From NCBI RefSeq assembly GCF_013149275.1, contig NZ_JABGNA010000008.1, positions 248,001-312,000 on the forward strand: 64,000 nucleotides of DNA, given 5' to 3'. The stretch comes from Mucilaginibacter sp. SG564. GTDB taxonomy: Bacteria > Bacteroidota > Bacteroidia > Sphingobacteriales > Sphingobacteriaceae. This document shows, piece by piece, positions 8,036 to 17,271 of this stretch (the stretch's first letter is position 1; the number at the start of each line of letters is the position of its first letter). A program made the position numbers and the translations under genes. Below the pieces are notes generated by a model. That model was given only the letters and a program-made list of their open reading frames with translations. It searched no databases and was not told where the DNA came from.

Positions 8036-10186
8036 TTATTGGAGGATGTTATCAGTTATTTTAGCTATATCGTAACTGATCTTATTAATAAATCCTAATT
8101 GTTCTCTCAATAAAGTGTCTTCTGCTGATAATTCAACTTTTTCTGTATCACTTGCGGTGGCTGTTTTTCCTATATTAAATTCAATAGCTTGCCCCTGAAG
8201 TTTTTTGTTGCTCTCATTTAATACCGATATACTTTTTTTAACCAGTTTAAGTGCTTCGGTGTGCGGCAACTGCGACTCCTTTTTAACCAATCCTGAAGCT
8301 ATATTGGCTATGTACGATGATAAAATATGGTTCAATACCACAAATTTATGTACCTCCTTTACTTTACGTTGCTTGCTTTTAGGTTCGGAGGTCATCCGTT
8401 CAAAAGCCGCCGATAAGTTGGCCGATTTTACATATACATCTTTGCGCGCCAGTTTATATATGGTGGTCCCGGTTATTTTGCCTGATAAGCTTTCGGCAAT
8501 GGTGATCAGGTAATTGATATTGGCTACTACTACATCGCGCAGGGTTTCCTGTATTTGGTCAAACTCCCAGGTAGGGAATATCAGGTAACTGGCTATAAAG
8601 GCTATAGACGAGCCGATAAAGGTATCCAGAATACGTTCCTGTGCTACGTTCAATAAACCTACGCCTAAAAACTTAAACAGGATAAGCACAAATGGGGTCA
8701 TGAAAATTACCGATACCACATAATTCAATCTCGAAAAGCTATAGGTGCCTATCATAAACACAATAAGAAAGATAAATTGCGCGGTGTTATCGGGTATAAA
8801 AGTTAAAATGAGTATACCAATAATCCCACCGCAGATAGTACCTATAAGCCGCTGGTAATTACGTTGTTTAGATAGGCTAAAACCGGGTTTCAGGATCACG
8901 ATGATGGTAAGCAGCACCCAGTAGCTATGATGCCCCTGGGCTACTGTTTTGGCCGTAATAAAACCTGCCAAACAAACCAATGATACCCTCAGGGCATGTT
9001 TAAACGCGCCCGAATCTAACGTGAAGTTATCAAAGAAGATATGCGGCGCATAATCCTGGTGAGTAACAAATTGGGAGTATTCTACATCACCACGTAACTC
9101 GGTTGATTTGGGGGCGGTTTTGGAATGGTAATAGTTATATATATTATTAATGCTGTCGCCCAGATCGCGCAGGTTGATCAGGATCTTTTTGAGTACCAGG
9201 TTACTGGTTTCCTGGTTGTTTTTACCAATATCATCTATCTTTAGTTTCAGCTTTTCCAACTCCAGATTGAAATCGGTAACATGGCGGTTCCGGGCATTTG
9301 ATAGTACCATATAGGCTATCTCGTCAACTTCATCGGCCATGTGTTGCAGTATGCGGGCAATCTCATTCAGGATGCCGGTGTCTTTGAAGCGCTCGCGGAT
9401 CTCGCTGTAATCATAGTGAGTCGCCATGATCTGTTCAAACATATCCACCAGGTCGACGAAGGTAAGTACCAGTATCCGGCTGGCTCCGGTTGATTCCTTA
9501 ACCAATACCCTGCTTTTAAACAGCAGTTCGCGTACGGCATCCTGGTGCTGACTTACCTGTATTTGTTGCGACACCAGTTTCCGGTAATTATCGTCGATAT
9601 CTTTCTCAGGTAGATAAAAATCGGCTTTGATCCTTAAAAATTTGGCGATATCGGCCACATTCTCACCCAATGCCTGTTGTGCCGCGCGATAGGGCCTGAT
9701 TCCAAAAAATATCAAACTGAAAGCCATGTACCATAAACCGCCCACCAGGATAGTGGCGCTGTACCACAATACATTGCCCGGTGGTTGAGCCTTATCCATC
9801 ATAAATATCATGATGAGCAGCGAACATGTACCTACAGATGCGGCCCGGTTACCATAAACCGTAAACATCGAAAACAGAAACGAGAAAAGAGTGATCTCGA
9901 GCCCAAGAGTATATAAGTTAAGCCGGGCAAAACCCGTAATGGCTGCTACCAGAAAAAGACATAAATTACCAATAGCCATGGAGTTGCGCTTGTGTGTTAC
10001 CGGGCCGGGATTATCAATTACACAGATACAAAGTGCTCCCAGGCTAAATGTCAGCCCCAAATCAAATAGGTTAAACTCCAGCAATATCAGCGAGGGTAGT
10101 AATATACCTGCTGTGATCCGTAAACCGTCAGAAAAATACTGGCTGTAAAAAAAGCTTTTTATTTCCCTGGTATTAATATTCATCAA
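8036..10186 (-). CDS. FUSC-family (YccS/YhfK-like) inner-membrane protein
   Basis: 716 aa with the duplicated layout of the fusaric-acid-resistance/aromatic-acid-exporter superfamily. A first block of 5-6 membrane segments (about 20-165) is followed by a long cytoplasmic helical region (about 175-370), a second membrane block (about 390-530; 'FKHALRVSLVCLAGFITAK', 'HHSYWVLLTIIVILKPGFS') and a C-terminal helical domain. The motif Y/H-WVLLT-x-x-VILKP-x-FS is diagnostic for FUSC. Members are thought to export aromatic acids or other small organics, but the YccS subgroup has no firm substrate. It is divergent from ppc across a 291-bp gap. The stop is 43 bp from the end of the small peptide gene. 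Confidence 0.88.
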   Translation of the reverse strand: MMNINTREIKSFFYSQYFSDGLRITAGILLPSLILLEFNLFDLGLTFSLGALCICVIDNPGPVTHKRNSMAIGNLCLFLVAAITGFARLNLYTLGLEITLFSFLFSMFTVYGNRAASVGTCSLLIMIFMMDKAQPPGNVLWYSATILVGGLWYMAFSLIFFGIRPYRAAQQALGENVADIAKFLRIKADFYLPEKDIDDNYRKLVSQQIQVSQHQDAVRELLFKSRVLVKESTGASRILVLTFVDLVDMFEQIMATHYDYSEIRERFKDTGILNEIARILQHMADEVDEIAYMVLSNARNRHVTDFNLELEKLKLKIDDIGKNNQETSNLVLKKILINLRDLGDSINNIYNYYHSKTAPKSTELRGDVEYSQFVTHQDYAPHIFFDNFTLDSGAFKHALRVSLVCLAGFITAKTVAQGHHSYWVLLTIIVILKPGFSLSKQRNYQRLIGTICGGIIGILILTFIPDNTAQFIFLIVFMIGTYSFSRLNYVVSVIFMTPFVLILFKFLGVGLLNVAQERILDTFIGSSIAFIASYLIFPTWEFDQIQETLRDVVVANINYLITIAESLSGKITGTTIYKLARKDVYVKSANLSAAFERMTSEPKSKQRKVKEVHKFVVLNHILSSYIANIASGLVKKESQLPHTEALKLVKKSISVLNESNKKLQGQAIEFNIGKTATASDTEKVELSAEDTLLREQLGFINKISYDIAKITDNILQ

Positions 10187-10300
10187 AGTAATGTTTGTTT
10201 TTGGCAGCGGCCGGGCAATATAGCAGCAAGTTATAAAAATCTTTGCTTATGGTTAAACGGCATAAATCCTTTAATGGCATTTTGATTTTAAATCAGGCTA

Positions 10301-10346
10301 CAAATTTACAATAATTTAATTTTTTTGACTTGTTTTAGTAAATTTG
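10301..10346. promoter_or_regulatory. Possible divergent promoters between the FUSC gene and ppc
   Basis: Two Bacteroidota-type -7 boxes (TAnnTTTG) face opposite ways in the 291-bp gap: TAAATTTG on the minus strand at 10308-10301 and TAAATTTG on the plus strand at 10339-10346. No convincing TTG was found at the expected -33 spacing for either, so this is a weak call. If real, the ppc leader would be about 125 nt. Confidence 0.3.
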
Positions 10347-10477
10347 ATATCAATTTCATAATACTGTTATTAATTTCGCTACTTTTAGCTGAAATTTAAT
10401 TTTAGATAATTAAATTCACCCCCGGTTTTGCGCAATAGCCTGTACCAATCAATTTTTACCCAATTATATTTTGAGCT

Positions 10478-13051
10478 ATGTCATTAACTTTAAAACTCAG
10501 TCAGCGGGAAACAGCTTTTAACAACGAGGTTGTTACCAGGTTTGAGTTGTATAACAGTTTATTTCAAACATTACCGTTTTACCAGGTAAAGGATACTGGT
10601 ATTTTGCTGCCATTTTTTAGTTCACATTGCGAAAAGGGCGCCGGTAAGCAGGCATCACCAACAGATATCATTGAGTCGTTCTTTAAAAAGTATGTACCCG
10701 ATATCGACCACCGCGAGCAGATCAACCGCATGTTCCGCTTTATCCAGTATATCGAGCGCCAGGTGGTTTTGTTTGATGCTATTGAAGATTCATCCTTTAA
10801 TAAATTGGGTAAGTTTGATGATTCGGGCAACCTGCAAAGTTTGTTGGCTCAAGCCACCAACAGCGAAGAAACCCGTGCGCAGATCAGCGAAAAACTCAAA
10901 GATTTTTCGTTACGATTGGTACTCACCGCTCATCCTACCCAATTTTACCCTGGCACGGTACTGGGCATTATGACCGACCTGATTGAAGCCGTAAAAAACA
11001 ACGATATCAACAATATCGATGTGTTGCTGCAGCAGTTGGGCAAAACGCCTTTCTTTAATAAAACATCACCAACACCGGTTGACGAGGCCATCAGCCTGTC
11101 GTGGTTTTTGGAAAATATATTTTATCATGCGGTATCGGGCATACAATCCAAGCTCGAAGAGGAGTTTGATATTGATGCCGCCAGCAGTCGTGTGTTGGAG
11201 CTTGGCTTTTGGCCGGGCGGCGATAGAGACGGTAACCCTAATGTAAATACGCAAACCACCAAAGAGGTGGCCAGCTTTTTACGTCAGCGCCTGTTCCGTT
11301 GTTACTATCGTGATTTCAGGGTACTTAAACGCCGCATCACCTTCCGCGGGGTTGAAAAGGCCATGGCTAAACTGGAAAAGATCCTGTACAAAAATGCCAA
11401 CGAACATCCCGATTCTAAAAATCTGCAAGGCGAATTGTTGAGCCTGCTGCAATCTATCAAGCAAACCATCATTACCGATCACGACAGCTTGTTTGTGGAT
11501 ATTGTAGAAAACCTGATCCAGAAGGTACGCCTGTTTGGCTGTTATTTTGCCACGCTGGATATCCGTCAGGACAGCCGCGTTTTGCGTAGCGTATTTGATT
11601 ATAGTTTAAAAAACATCAAAACAGGCATTGTTAAAGGTTACGCCGACCTGGGCGAAGAGGAGAAATTAAAACAGATTAGCTTTAACGAAGCCGATTTTCA
11701 CTGCCCTTCTGATGCGGATGCCATGACGCAGGATACGCTGAACACCATTCGCCTGATGCAGGAGATCCAGCAGACTAATGGCGAAAAGGCCTGTCAGCGT
11801 TTTATCATCAGCAACTGCCAGCAGGCATCTGATATTTTACAGCTCATCGACCTGTTTTTATGGAGCGGATGGGAAAAAGACAGCCTGAGTGTCGACTTTA
11901 TGCCATTGTTCGAAACCGTGAACGACCTGTCGCGCGCGGCCGAGATCATGGAGCAGCTATATACACATCCATATTACGCCGAACATCTGAAAAAGCGCGG
12001 TAACAGGCAAACCATTATGCTTGGTTTTTCTGACAGTACCAAGGATGGTGGCTACCTGATGGCCAACTGGTCGATATATAAAGCCAAAGTTGAACTGACC
12101 GCTATGGCTCGTAAATATGATATCAGCCTGGCGTTTTTTGATGGCAGGGGAGGCCCACCGGCTCGTGGTGGTGGCAAAACGCACCGTTTTTATGCTTCGA
12201 TGGGTAACGAGATAGCTAACGATCATATCCAATTGACCATACAGGGACAAACTGTAAGCTCGCAATATGGCTCGGTAGAAACCGCCCGTTTCAACATGGA
12301 GCAGTTGATCAACGCGGGTATCATATCAGCCCTGCACCCTAATCATAACGATCTGTTGGATAATAGGCATAAAGCCCTGATATCAGATATGGCCAACGAA
12401 AGCTATGAGCTGTTTATGGCGTTGCGTGCGCATCCATTATTTGTAGAGTACCTGGAAAAATTCAGTCCGCTTAAATTGTTGTCGCGTATCAATATCAGTA
12501 GCCGTCCAACCAAACGTAACGCCGGTGCACCATTGAAACTGGAAGACCTGCGCGCCATCAGCTTTGTAACTTCCTGGAGCCAATTGAAACAGAGCATCCC
12601 CGGTTTTTACGGTGTTGGTACCGCTTTGAAAAAGATGAAAGACAACGGTAACTGGCTCGAAATAAAAGAATTGTACAGAACCTCAGGTTTCTTTAAAACC
12701 ATGCTGGATAATTGTGCCATGTCCATGTCGAAATCTGATTTCAGGGTAACGGCATACCTGGAGAAAGATAAAAAATTCGGCGCTTTCTGGAAAATGCTGA
12801 AGAACGAGTTTGAACTGACCCGCGAAATGCTGCTCGACCTTACCGGCAGCACCGTATTGATGGAAGAATACCCGGTTGAGCGCCGTTCTATCGCCATCCG
12901 CGAGAAGATCGTGTTACCACTCGTGATCATCCAACATTATGCCTTACAGAAGCTGAATAGCAGTGAGGACAGTGAACTGATTGAGGTATATGATAAACTC
13001 GTGATCCGTACCGTATATGGCATCGTGAATGCGGGCAGGAACCTGGCGTAA
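10478..13051 (+). CDS. ppc: Phosphoenolpyruvate carboxylase (divergent Bacteroidota type)
   Basis: 857 aa. It carboxylates PEP with bicarbonate to oxaloacetate, replenishing the TCA cycle. Visible landmarks are LTAHPTQ (His152, equivalent to E. coli His138), FWPGGDRDGNP, GFSDSTKDGGY (the conserved catalytic-region Lys) and the Gly-rich loop FDGRGGPPARGGGKTHRF at about residues 554-571. In classical enzymes this loop reads F-H-G-R-G-G-x-x-G-R-G-G; here the His is Asp555, while both loop arginines remain. The C-terminus ends ...NAGRNLA instead of the usual QNTG. The rest aligns along the full length, so it is probably a divergent but genuine PEPC. Allosteric behaviour may differ. Confidence 0.9.
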   Translation: MSLTLKLSQRETAFNNEVVTRFELYNSLFQTLPFYQVKDTGILLPFFSSHCEKGAGKQASPTDIIESFFKKYVPDIDHREQINRMFRFIQYIERQVVLFDAIEDSSFNKLGKFDDSGNLQSLLAQATNSEETRAQISEKLKDFSLRLVLTAHPTQFYPGTVLGIMTDLIEAVKNNDINNIDVLLQQLGKTPFFNKTSPTPVDEAISLSWFLENIFYHAVSGIQSKLEEEFDIDAASSRVLELGFWPGGDRDGNPNVNTQTTKEVASFLRQRLFRCYYRDFRVLKRRITFRGVEKAMAKLEKILYKNANEHPDSKNLQGELLSLLQSIKQTIITDHDSLFVDIVENLIQKVRLFGCYFATLDIRQDSRVLRSVFDYSLKNIKTGIVKGYADLGEEEKLKQISFNEADFHCPSDADAMTQDTLNTIRLMQEIQQTNGEKACQRFIISNCQQASDILQLIDLFLWSGWEKDSLSVDFMPLFETVNDLSRAAEIMEQLYTHPYYAEHLKKRGNRQTIMLGFSDSTKDGGYLMANWSIYKAKVELTAMARKYDISLAFFDGRGGPPARGGGKTHRFYASMGNEIANDHIQLTIQGQTVSSQYGSVETARFNMEQLINAGIISALHPNHNDLLDNRHKALISDMANESYELFMALRAHPLFVEYLEKFSPLKLLSRINISSRPTKRNAGAPLKLEDLRAISFVTSWSQLKQSIPGFYGVGTALKKMKDNGNWLEIKELYRTSGFFKTMLDNCAMSMSKSDFRVTAYLEKDKKFGAFWKMLKNEFELTREMLLDLTGSTVLMEEYPVERRSIAIREKIVLPLVIIQHYALQKLNSSEDSELIEVYDKLVIRTVYGIVNAGRNLA

Positions 13052-13088
13052 GGAAGCTCCTCTAAATCTCCCCTGAAGGGGGGACTTT

Positions 13089-13125
13089 AAAAAAAGTCAT
13101 TGTGGTTTTCGCAATGACTTTTTTT
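13089..13125 (+). terminator. Terminator after ppc
   Basis: The stem AAAAAAAGTCATTG / CAATGACTTTTTTT with a 9-nt loop begins 38 bp after the ppc stop. Just before it (13065-13090) is a G/C-palindromic fragment, TCTCCCCTGAAGGGGGGAC, of the kind scattered in Bacteroidota intergenic DNA. Confidence 0.8.
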
Positions 13126-13135
13126 ATTTACGGGT

Positions 13136-13335
13136 GTCATGCTGAGCTCGTCGACGCATGGTGGGCGGGGCCTCTACGCGCGATCCTTCGACGGCGCTCA
13201 GGATGACAGGCCGTCAAAGGCCAGGGCCTCGTGCGATTCCTTCCCTCGGGAAGGGGAGGAAGGGGTTTCAATGCTGGCTAAACCCCTCCCTGCCTTTACG
13301 CGCCATCCATCGCACCCCTCTCGTGGGGAGGGAAC
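13136..13335. repeat. Dispersed composite palindromic intergenic repeat, copy 1
   Basis: Part one (13136-13207) is an imperfect inverted repeat: GTCATGCTGAGCTCGTCGA against TTCGACGGCGCTCAGGATGAC. Part two carries GTGCGATTCCTTCCCTCGGG, AAGGGGAGGAAGGGGTTT, and later AACCCCTCCCTG and CTCGTGGGGAGGGAA, which pair with each other. The same two-part element recurs at 41697-41908 and in part at 44491-44600. Short open frames inside it are repeat artefacts. It fills the 13126-13424 gap together with low-complexity palindromes (GGCTCCAGCCGAG). Confidence 0.85.
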
Positions 13336-13424
13336 TGAAAAATAACTCCACTGTCGTCGCTCGGCTCCAGCCGAGTGACCACCATTACCCGGCCTCCAGC
13401 CGAGAACATGATTAGAGAAATCAT

Positions 13425-14084
13425 TTACTTATCCGAGGGGTTCTTCTTTTTAGCCAACAGCATCTCTACCATTTTAACCAAACGGTCCTGTCGGGTTTTT
13501 TCTTGTTTGGCGCTGAGTATCCATAGTACGTATTCCTTTTTATGACTATAAGCCAGTTGCTGAAACCAGCTCAGTACGCCCGGGTGTTGTTCAAGCGTTT
13601 CCCTGATATAATCGGGCAGGGTTACCGTTTTTTTATCTACATCAATATAGGCGCTGTATTCGTTATTCCGTACCGCGTCATTACGGCCTGCAGAAACTTT
13701 TACCTGATCAACCGGCCGAAAACGGAGGGCCGTCCATACCTCATTAACTGCGGCAGAAGCTACGGGGCGGATACCATATTGCGCCGGAGCATCCCAACTG
13801 CTCATCATCTCCAGGTCACTGGTAATACCCGAATTTTTCTTGGGATAGATAATCCAGAATAAGGTATCACCTTTCAGTAAAGGAACGATCACTTTCAATT
13901 CATCCGCCAATTCCACACTGTTGGTAACAAACAACTGTATGCCATTAAAGCTTCCCGTGGTGTGGTGTACAATATCCACATCATCGGGCAGAGGCTCCAG
14001 GCTTTCCAGGTAGTTGGCCGGTGCGTTATGCAATAACCAGCGGGTATTGGGTTTTATCTGCAGCTTTTTGGCAAGGGCGTTCAT
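13425..14084 (-). CDS. YdeI/OmdA-family protein
   Basis: 219 aa. The C-terminal half shows the YdeI/OmpD-associated (bacteriocin-protection) signature: LPDYIRETLEQHPGVLSWF, then YSHKKEYVLWI, then SAKQEKTRQDRLVKMVEMLL. The N-terminal half (about 1-110; 'KKLQIKPNTRWLLHNAP', 'LEPLPDD') resembles the DUF3052-like domain often fused to it in Bacteroidota. The biochemical role is not established; some relatives were linked to protection against cationic peptides. No operon partner: the neighbours on both sides are repeats. Confidence 0.8.
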   Translation of the reverse strand: MNALAKKLQIKPNTRWLLHNAPANYLESLEPLPDDVDIVHHTTGSFNGIQLFVTNSVELADELKVIVPLLKGDTLFWIIYPKKNSGITSDLEMMSSWDAPAQYGIRPVASAAVNEVWTALRFRPVDQVKVSAGRNDAVRNNEYSAYIDVDKKTVTLPDYIRETLEQHPGVLSWFQQLAYSHKKEYVLWILSAKQEKTRQDRLVKMVEMLLAKKKNPSDK

Positions 14085-14177
14085 TTTTTATTGGTTGATA
14101 GTTCGTAGATCATGGGTCCGCTAATTTAATAACAATTTATGCTAAAATACATAACGCATAAACGACGTTGTCCCAGA

Positions 14178-14268
14178 GCGTTATTGCGAGCGCAGCATAG
14201 CAATCCCCGATAAGTAGGGCTGCTTTGTAAGTAGGGGATTGCCACGTCGTTCCTCCTCGCAATGACGC
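14178..14268. repeat. REPIN-like palindromic element (TCATTGCGAG family), copy 1
   Basis: About 91 bp: GCGTTATTGCGAGCGCAGC..GCAATCCCC on the left and GGGGATTGCCACG..CCTCCTCGCAATGACGC on the right form a long imperfect hairpin. The outer arms (ATTGCGAG / CTCGCAATGA) and inner arms (CAATCCCC / GGGGATTG) are nearly perfect. A second full copy is at 15361-15450 and a half copy at 17835-17863. It flanks the MDR oxidoreductase gene on both sides. Confidence 0.85.
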
Positions 14269-14359
14269 GTTTGGCCAATTTTATTTCCTGCATTTGATAA
14301 CAAATGTTATCGTCCGCTGCCAACAGCCGCTCTACTTTTGTGTAAACAAATAAATAAAA

Positions 14360-15331
14360 ATGAAAGCAGCAGTAATGTATCAAAAAGGGGAATTACCCCA
14401 ATACATAGATTTCCCGGAGCCGATAGCTCAAAACGATGATGAAGCACTGGTAACGGTAAAAGCGGTGGCTATAAAGCACCTGGATAAAGGCAGGGCCAGT
14501 GGCAACCATTATTCGAGTGATGCCCCAAAAGCAAGTGGAAGAGTAATAGGTGGCGATGGTGTTTGTTTACTGGCAGACGGAACGCGGGTATATGGCATGG
14601 GCATAAGTGGTATGCTGGCCGAAAAAGCCTTAATTGATAAAGACCGTATCGTAAAAATTCCGGATGGGGTAGATGATGCCACAGCTGCCGCACTGCCCAA
14701 TGCTGTAATTGGTGCAGCCATGGGATTGAAATTTAAAGCAGATATTCAGCCGGGCGATGTGGTGTTGATCAACGGGGCAACCGGGTTTACCGGACGTGTA
14801 GCCGTGCAGATAGCCAAACACTATGGTGCTAAAAAAGTGATCGTGACAGGCAGAAACCAAGCCTCGCTGAACGATCTGTTATCGCTTGGTGCCGACGAAA
14901 CGATTTCGGTGCTACAGGATGACGAAAATTTTAAAGCGCGATTAGCAGCGATTCACTCCACCACACCTATTGATGTAATCATTGATTACCTGTGGGGACA
15001 TACGGCCGAAATGATACTGGCCTGTGTAAAAGGTAATGGCTCATTTACCAACAGGGTAAGATATGTGTCCATCGGTGCCATGACGGGCGATCTGATCCAG
15101 CTATCGGCAGCCAATCTCCGCAGTGTCAACTTACAGTTGACGGGTTCGGGACTTGGCGGCTGGTCAAAGCCGCAGGTTGGCCAGCTATTTAGCCAGATTT
15201 TACCCGAAATGTTTGCGTTGGCAGCAGCAGGAAAGCTCAAGGTAGACACCATCACCGTAAAACTGGAAAACATCGCCGAGCTTTGGGGTCTGGAGGTTGA
15301 TGGGGGTAAGCGTTTGGTGGTGGTTATTTGA
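14360..15331 (+). CDS. Zinc-independent MDR-family quinone oxidoreductase / alcohol dehydrogenase-like
   Basis: 323 aa. An N-terminal GroES-like domain (about 1-110; 'GRVIGGDGVCLLADGTRVYG') is followed by a Rossmann fold (about 125-260). The nucleotide-binding stretch 'VVLINGATGFTGRVAVQIAK' is the G-A-T-G-x-x-G-x-x-A-V-Q-x-A-K motif of NADPH quinone oxidoreductases. The structural- and catalytic-zinc cysteines of classical alcohol dehydrogenases are not seen, so a zinc-free quinone/enone reductase is more likely. The substrate is unknown. It is monocistronic between two copies of a REPIN-like element. Confidence 0.82.
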   Translation: MKAAVMYQKGELPQYIDFPEPIAQNDDEALVTVKAVAIKHLDKGRASGNHYSSDAPKASGRVIGGDGVCLLADGTRVYGMGISGMLAEKALIDKDRIVKIPDGVDDATAAALPNAVIGAAMGLKFKADIQPGDVVLINGATGFTGRVAVQIAKHYGAKKVIVTGRNQASLNDLLSLGADETISVLQDDENFKARLAAIHSTTPIDVIIDYLWGHTAEMILACVKGNGSFTNRVRYVSIGAMTGDLIQLSAANLRSVNLQLTGSGLGGWSKPQVGQLFSQILPEMFALAAAGKLKVDTITVKLENIAELWGLEVDGGKRLVVVI

Positions 15332-15360
15332 GTTGTCACATCCTGGTTATTTCAAACCAT

Positions 15361-15450
15361 GTCATTGCGAGCGTAGCGTGGCAATCCCCAATTAGCAAAG
15401 CCGCTTTGTAAGTAATGGATTGCCACGTAGTTCCTCCTCGCAGCAATGAG
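15361..15450. repeat. REPIN-like palindromic element (TCATTGCGAG family), copy 2
   Basis: GTCATTGCGAGCG..GTGGCAATCCCC and GGATTGCCACGTAG..CCTCCTCGCAGCAATGAG fold on each other. It matches the copy at 14178-14268, including the shared middle GCTTTGTAAGTA. It ends 14 bp before the stop codon of the SpoU methyltransferase gene and may also act in mRNA 3'-end formation. Confidence 0.85.
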
Positions 15451-15463
15451 GTTTGTTTTATAA

Positions 15464-15994
15464 TTACATTGCCATCTTGGCAAAGAAATCCCAAAGAACT
15501 ATCCCTGCCGATACTACAATGTTGAAAGAATGCTTAGTGCCAAATTGGGGTATTTCGATGCAGGCGTCGATGTTTTGCATCACATCGTCGCTTACGCCAT
15601 TTACCTCGTTGCCGAAGATGAGGGCGTATTTTTCGTTATCGAGCGGAGTAAACTCGTTGAGCATGGTGCTGTTTTCGGCCTGCTCAACGGCTATAATGCG
15701 GTAACCATCTTTACGCAGTTGTTCTACTGCTTGTAAAGGGGTTGCGAAATAAGTCCAGTTTACGGATTGTGTTGCACCGAGTGCGGTCTTTTCAATTTCA
15801 CGATGCGGAGGTTGGGCCGTAATTCCACAAAGACAGATCTGCTCTACCGCGAAGCCATCCGAAGTGCGGAAAATAGAACCAATGTTGTGCATGCTGCGCA
15901 CATTATCCAACACTACAGCCACAGGCAGTTTATCCTGTGCCTTAAATTCATCAACCGAAGCCCGGTTCAGCTCATCTAACTTTAATTTGCGCAT
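15464..15994 (-). CDS. SpoU/TrmH-family RNA 2'-O-ribose methyltransferase
   Basis: 176 aa from the start MRKLKLDELNR. The frame is open further (to 16015), but the extra residues MKHELPT lie in the AGTTCATG-type repeat, so the inner Met is preferred. All three SPOUT motifs are present: N-V-R-S-x-x-NIGSIFRT (motif 1), ALIFGNEVNGVSDDV (motif 2) and IPQFGTKHSFNIVVSAGI (motif 3), which form the trefoil-knot SAM site. It methylates a ribose 2'-OH in tRNA or rRNA; the exact target is not deducible. It lacks the extra N-terminal substrate-binding domain of TrmH/RlmB, fitting the short 'RNA methyltransferase' group of Bacteroidota. Confidence 0.88.
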   Translation of the reverse strand: MRKLKLDELNRASVDEFKAQDKLPVAVVLDNVRSMHNIGSIFRTSDGFAVEQICLCGITAQPPHREIEKTALGATQSVNWTYFATPLQAVEQLRKDGYRIIAVEQAENSTMLNEFTPLDNEKYALIFGNEVNGVSDDVMQNIDACIEIPQFGTKHSFNIVVSAGIVLWDFFAKMAM

Positions 15995-16010
15995 AGTTGG
16001 TAGTTCATGC

Positions 16011-16082
16011 TTCATAGTTGATGGTTCATAGTTAATGGCTTCACCACTTACTTACTATGATCTATGAACCATCAACTATGAA
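16011..16082. repeat. 21-bp perfect inverted repeat between galK and the methyltransferase gene
   Basis: The arms at 16011-16031 and 16062-16082 are exact reverse complements built from the words CATAGTTGATGGTTCATAG and CTATGAACCATCAACTATG, with a 30-bp spacer. Related half-words continue into the methyltransferase 5' end (TAGTTGGTAGTTCATG). It could form a hairpin between two minus-strand genes. A similar composition is seen at 44418-44457. Confidence 0.8.
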
Positions 16083-16104
16083 CCAATCAATAAGCGCAAA
16101 AGTA

Positions 16105-17271
16105 TTAATTAACCAGCAAATTCAGCAAACCTACGCCATTACCGATCAGCGAGCTGTAAACGGATGGAGCATAGCCGATCTTTTTGGTGTAGTATACGGT
16201 TATTCCGGCACTGTAATCATCAAATGCATCAGCTTTAACCAGCGCTATAGCACAGCCGCCAAAACCAGCACCGGTCATACGGGCACCTGCTACATTAGGG
16301 TTGGTTTTGCTGTATTCGGCCACGGCATCCAGTTCGGCGCCGCTTACTTCATACAGATCGCGCAGCGAATCATGCGAGGCATACATCAACCGGCCAAATT
16401 CGGGTAAATTATTAGCAGCCAATGCAACGGCAGCCAATTTTACACGGTCATTTTCTTCAATAACGTGTTTAACTCTTTTTAGTACAACCGGGTCGCTAAT
16501 AAGATGCTGATTTTTGGCGAAAGTTTCGGCGTCGATATCGCACAGGTAATTGATATCCAGCTCTTGTTGCAGGGCTTTCAAGCCTTCCTGGCATTCTGCT
16601 ACGCGTTCGTTATATTTTGATTCGGCCAGTTTACGGGGTTTGTTGGTGTTGATGATGGCCAGCACATGATCGCCCAGGTTACTGTCGACAGCCTGGTAAT
16701 CCAGTGTATCGCAGTTCAGCATAAGAGCCTTATTCTTTTCGCCAAAGGCAACGGCAAACTGGTCCATGATACCGCTGTTTACACCGATAAAGTTATTCTC
16801 GACAGATTTTGACAATTTTACCAGGTCGAGCTTGGAGTAACCGCAGTTAAAAATATCATTGAGGGCATAAGCCGTAACTACTTCTATAGAGGCTGACGAC
16901 GACAAGCCCGAGCCGATTGGGATATCGCCATAAAAAAGCATATCCAGGCCTTTTAGCTGATGACCGTCTTTACCAAAATGATGAATTACGCCTATAGGAA
17001 AGTTAAACCATTCATCACCACTTTTTTCATATTGCTGCTGCACAGGAATATCTCCCTTATCATCAAAATTTAAGCTCCTGAACCGAAAAACGCCATCTTC
17101 ATTAGGCGATATTAACAGGTAAGTGCCAAAGGTTATTGCGCATGGCATTACCAGGCCTCCGTTATAGTCGATATGCTCGCCGATAAGATTTACGCGACCA
17201 GGAGAAAAATAGGTGGCGTCGGCCTCTTTATTATAAATTTTAGCAAATTCCTGCTGCAAAGTATTCTTCAT
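16105..17271 (-). CDS. galK: Galactokinase
   Basis: 388 aa, usual length. GHMP-kinase signatures are all visible: SPGRVNLIGEHIDYNGG near the N-terminus (galactose-binding signature), PIGSGLSSSASIEV (ATP-binding motif 2) and GARMTGAGFGGCAIAL (motif 3). It phosphorylates alpha-D-galactose at O-1 with ATP in the Leloir pathway, in the cytoplasm. No galT, galM or galactose transporter is next to it, so the pathway is scattered or continues elsewhere. A TATATTTG -7-like box lies upstream on the minus strand (17325-17318), giving a leader of about 40 nt. Confidence 0.95.
   Translation of the reverse strand: MKNTLQQEFAKIYNKEADATYFSPGRVNLIGEHIDYNGGLVMPCAITFGTYLLISPNEDGVFRFRSLNFDDKGDIPVQQQYEKSGDEWFNFPIGVIHHFGKDGHQLKGLDMLFYGDIPIGSGLSSSASIEVVTAYALNDIFNCGYSKLDLVKLSKSVENNFIGVNSGIMDQFAVAFGEKNKALMLNCDTLDYQAVDSNLGDHVLAIINTNKPRKLAESKYNERVAECQEGLKALQQELDINYLCDIDAETFAKNQHLISDPVVLKRVKHVIEENDRVKLAAVALAANNLPEFGRLMYASHDSLRDLYEVSGAELDAVAEYSKTNPNVAGARMTGAGFGGCAIALVKADAFDDYSAGITVYYTKKIGYAPSVYSSLIGNGVGLLNLLVN

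Noticed and set aside
13139..13415. Two overlapping open frames of 68 and 85 codons
   Set aside because: They are entirely inside a dispersed intergenic repeat whose other copies have different frames; no domain or signal is visible.
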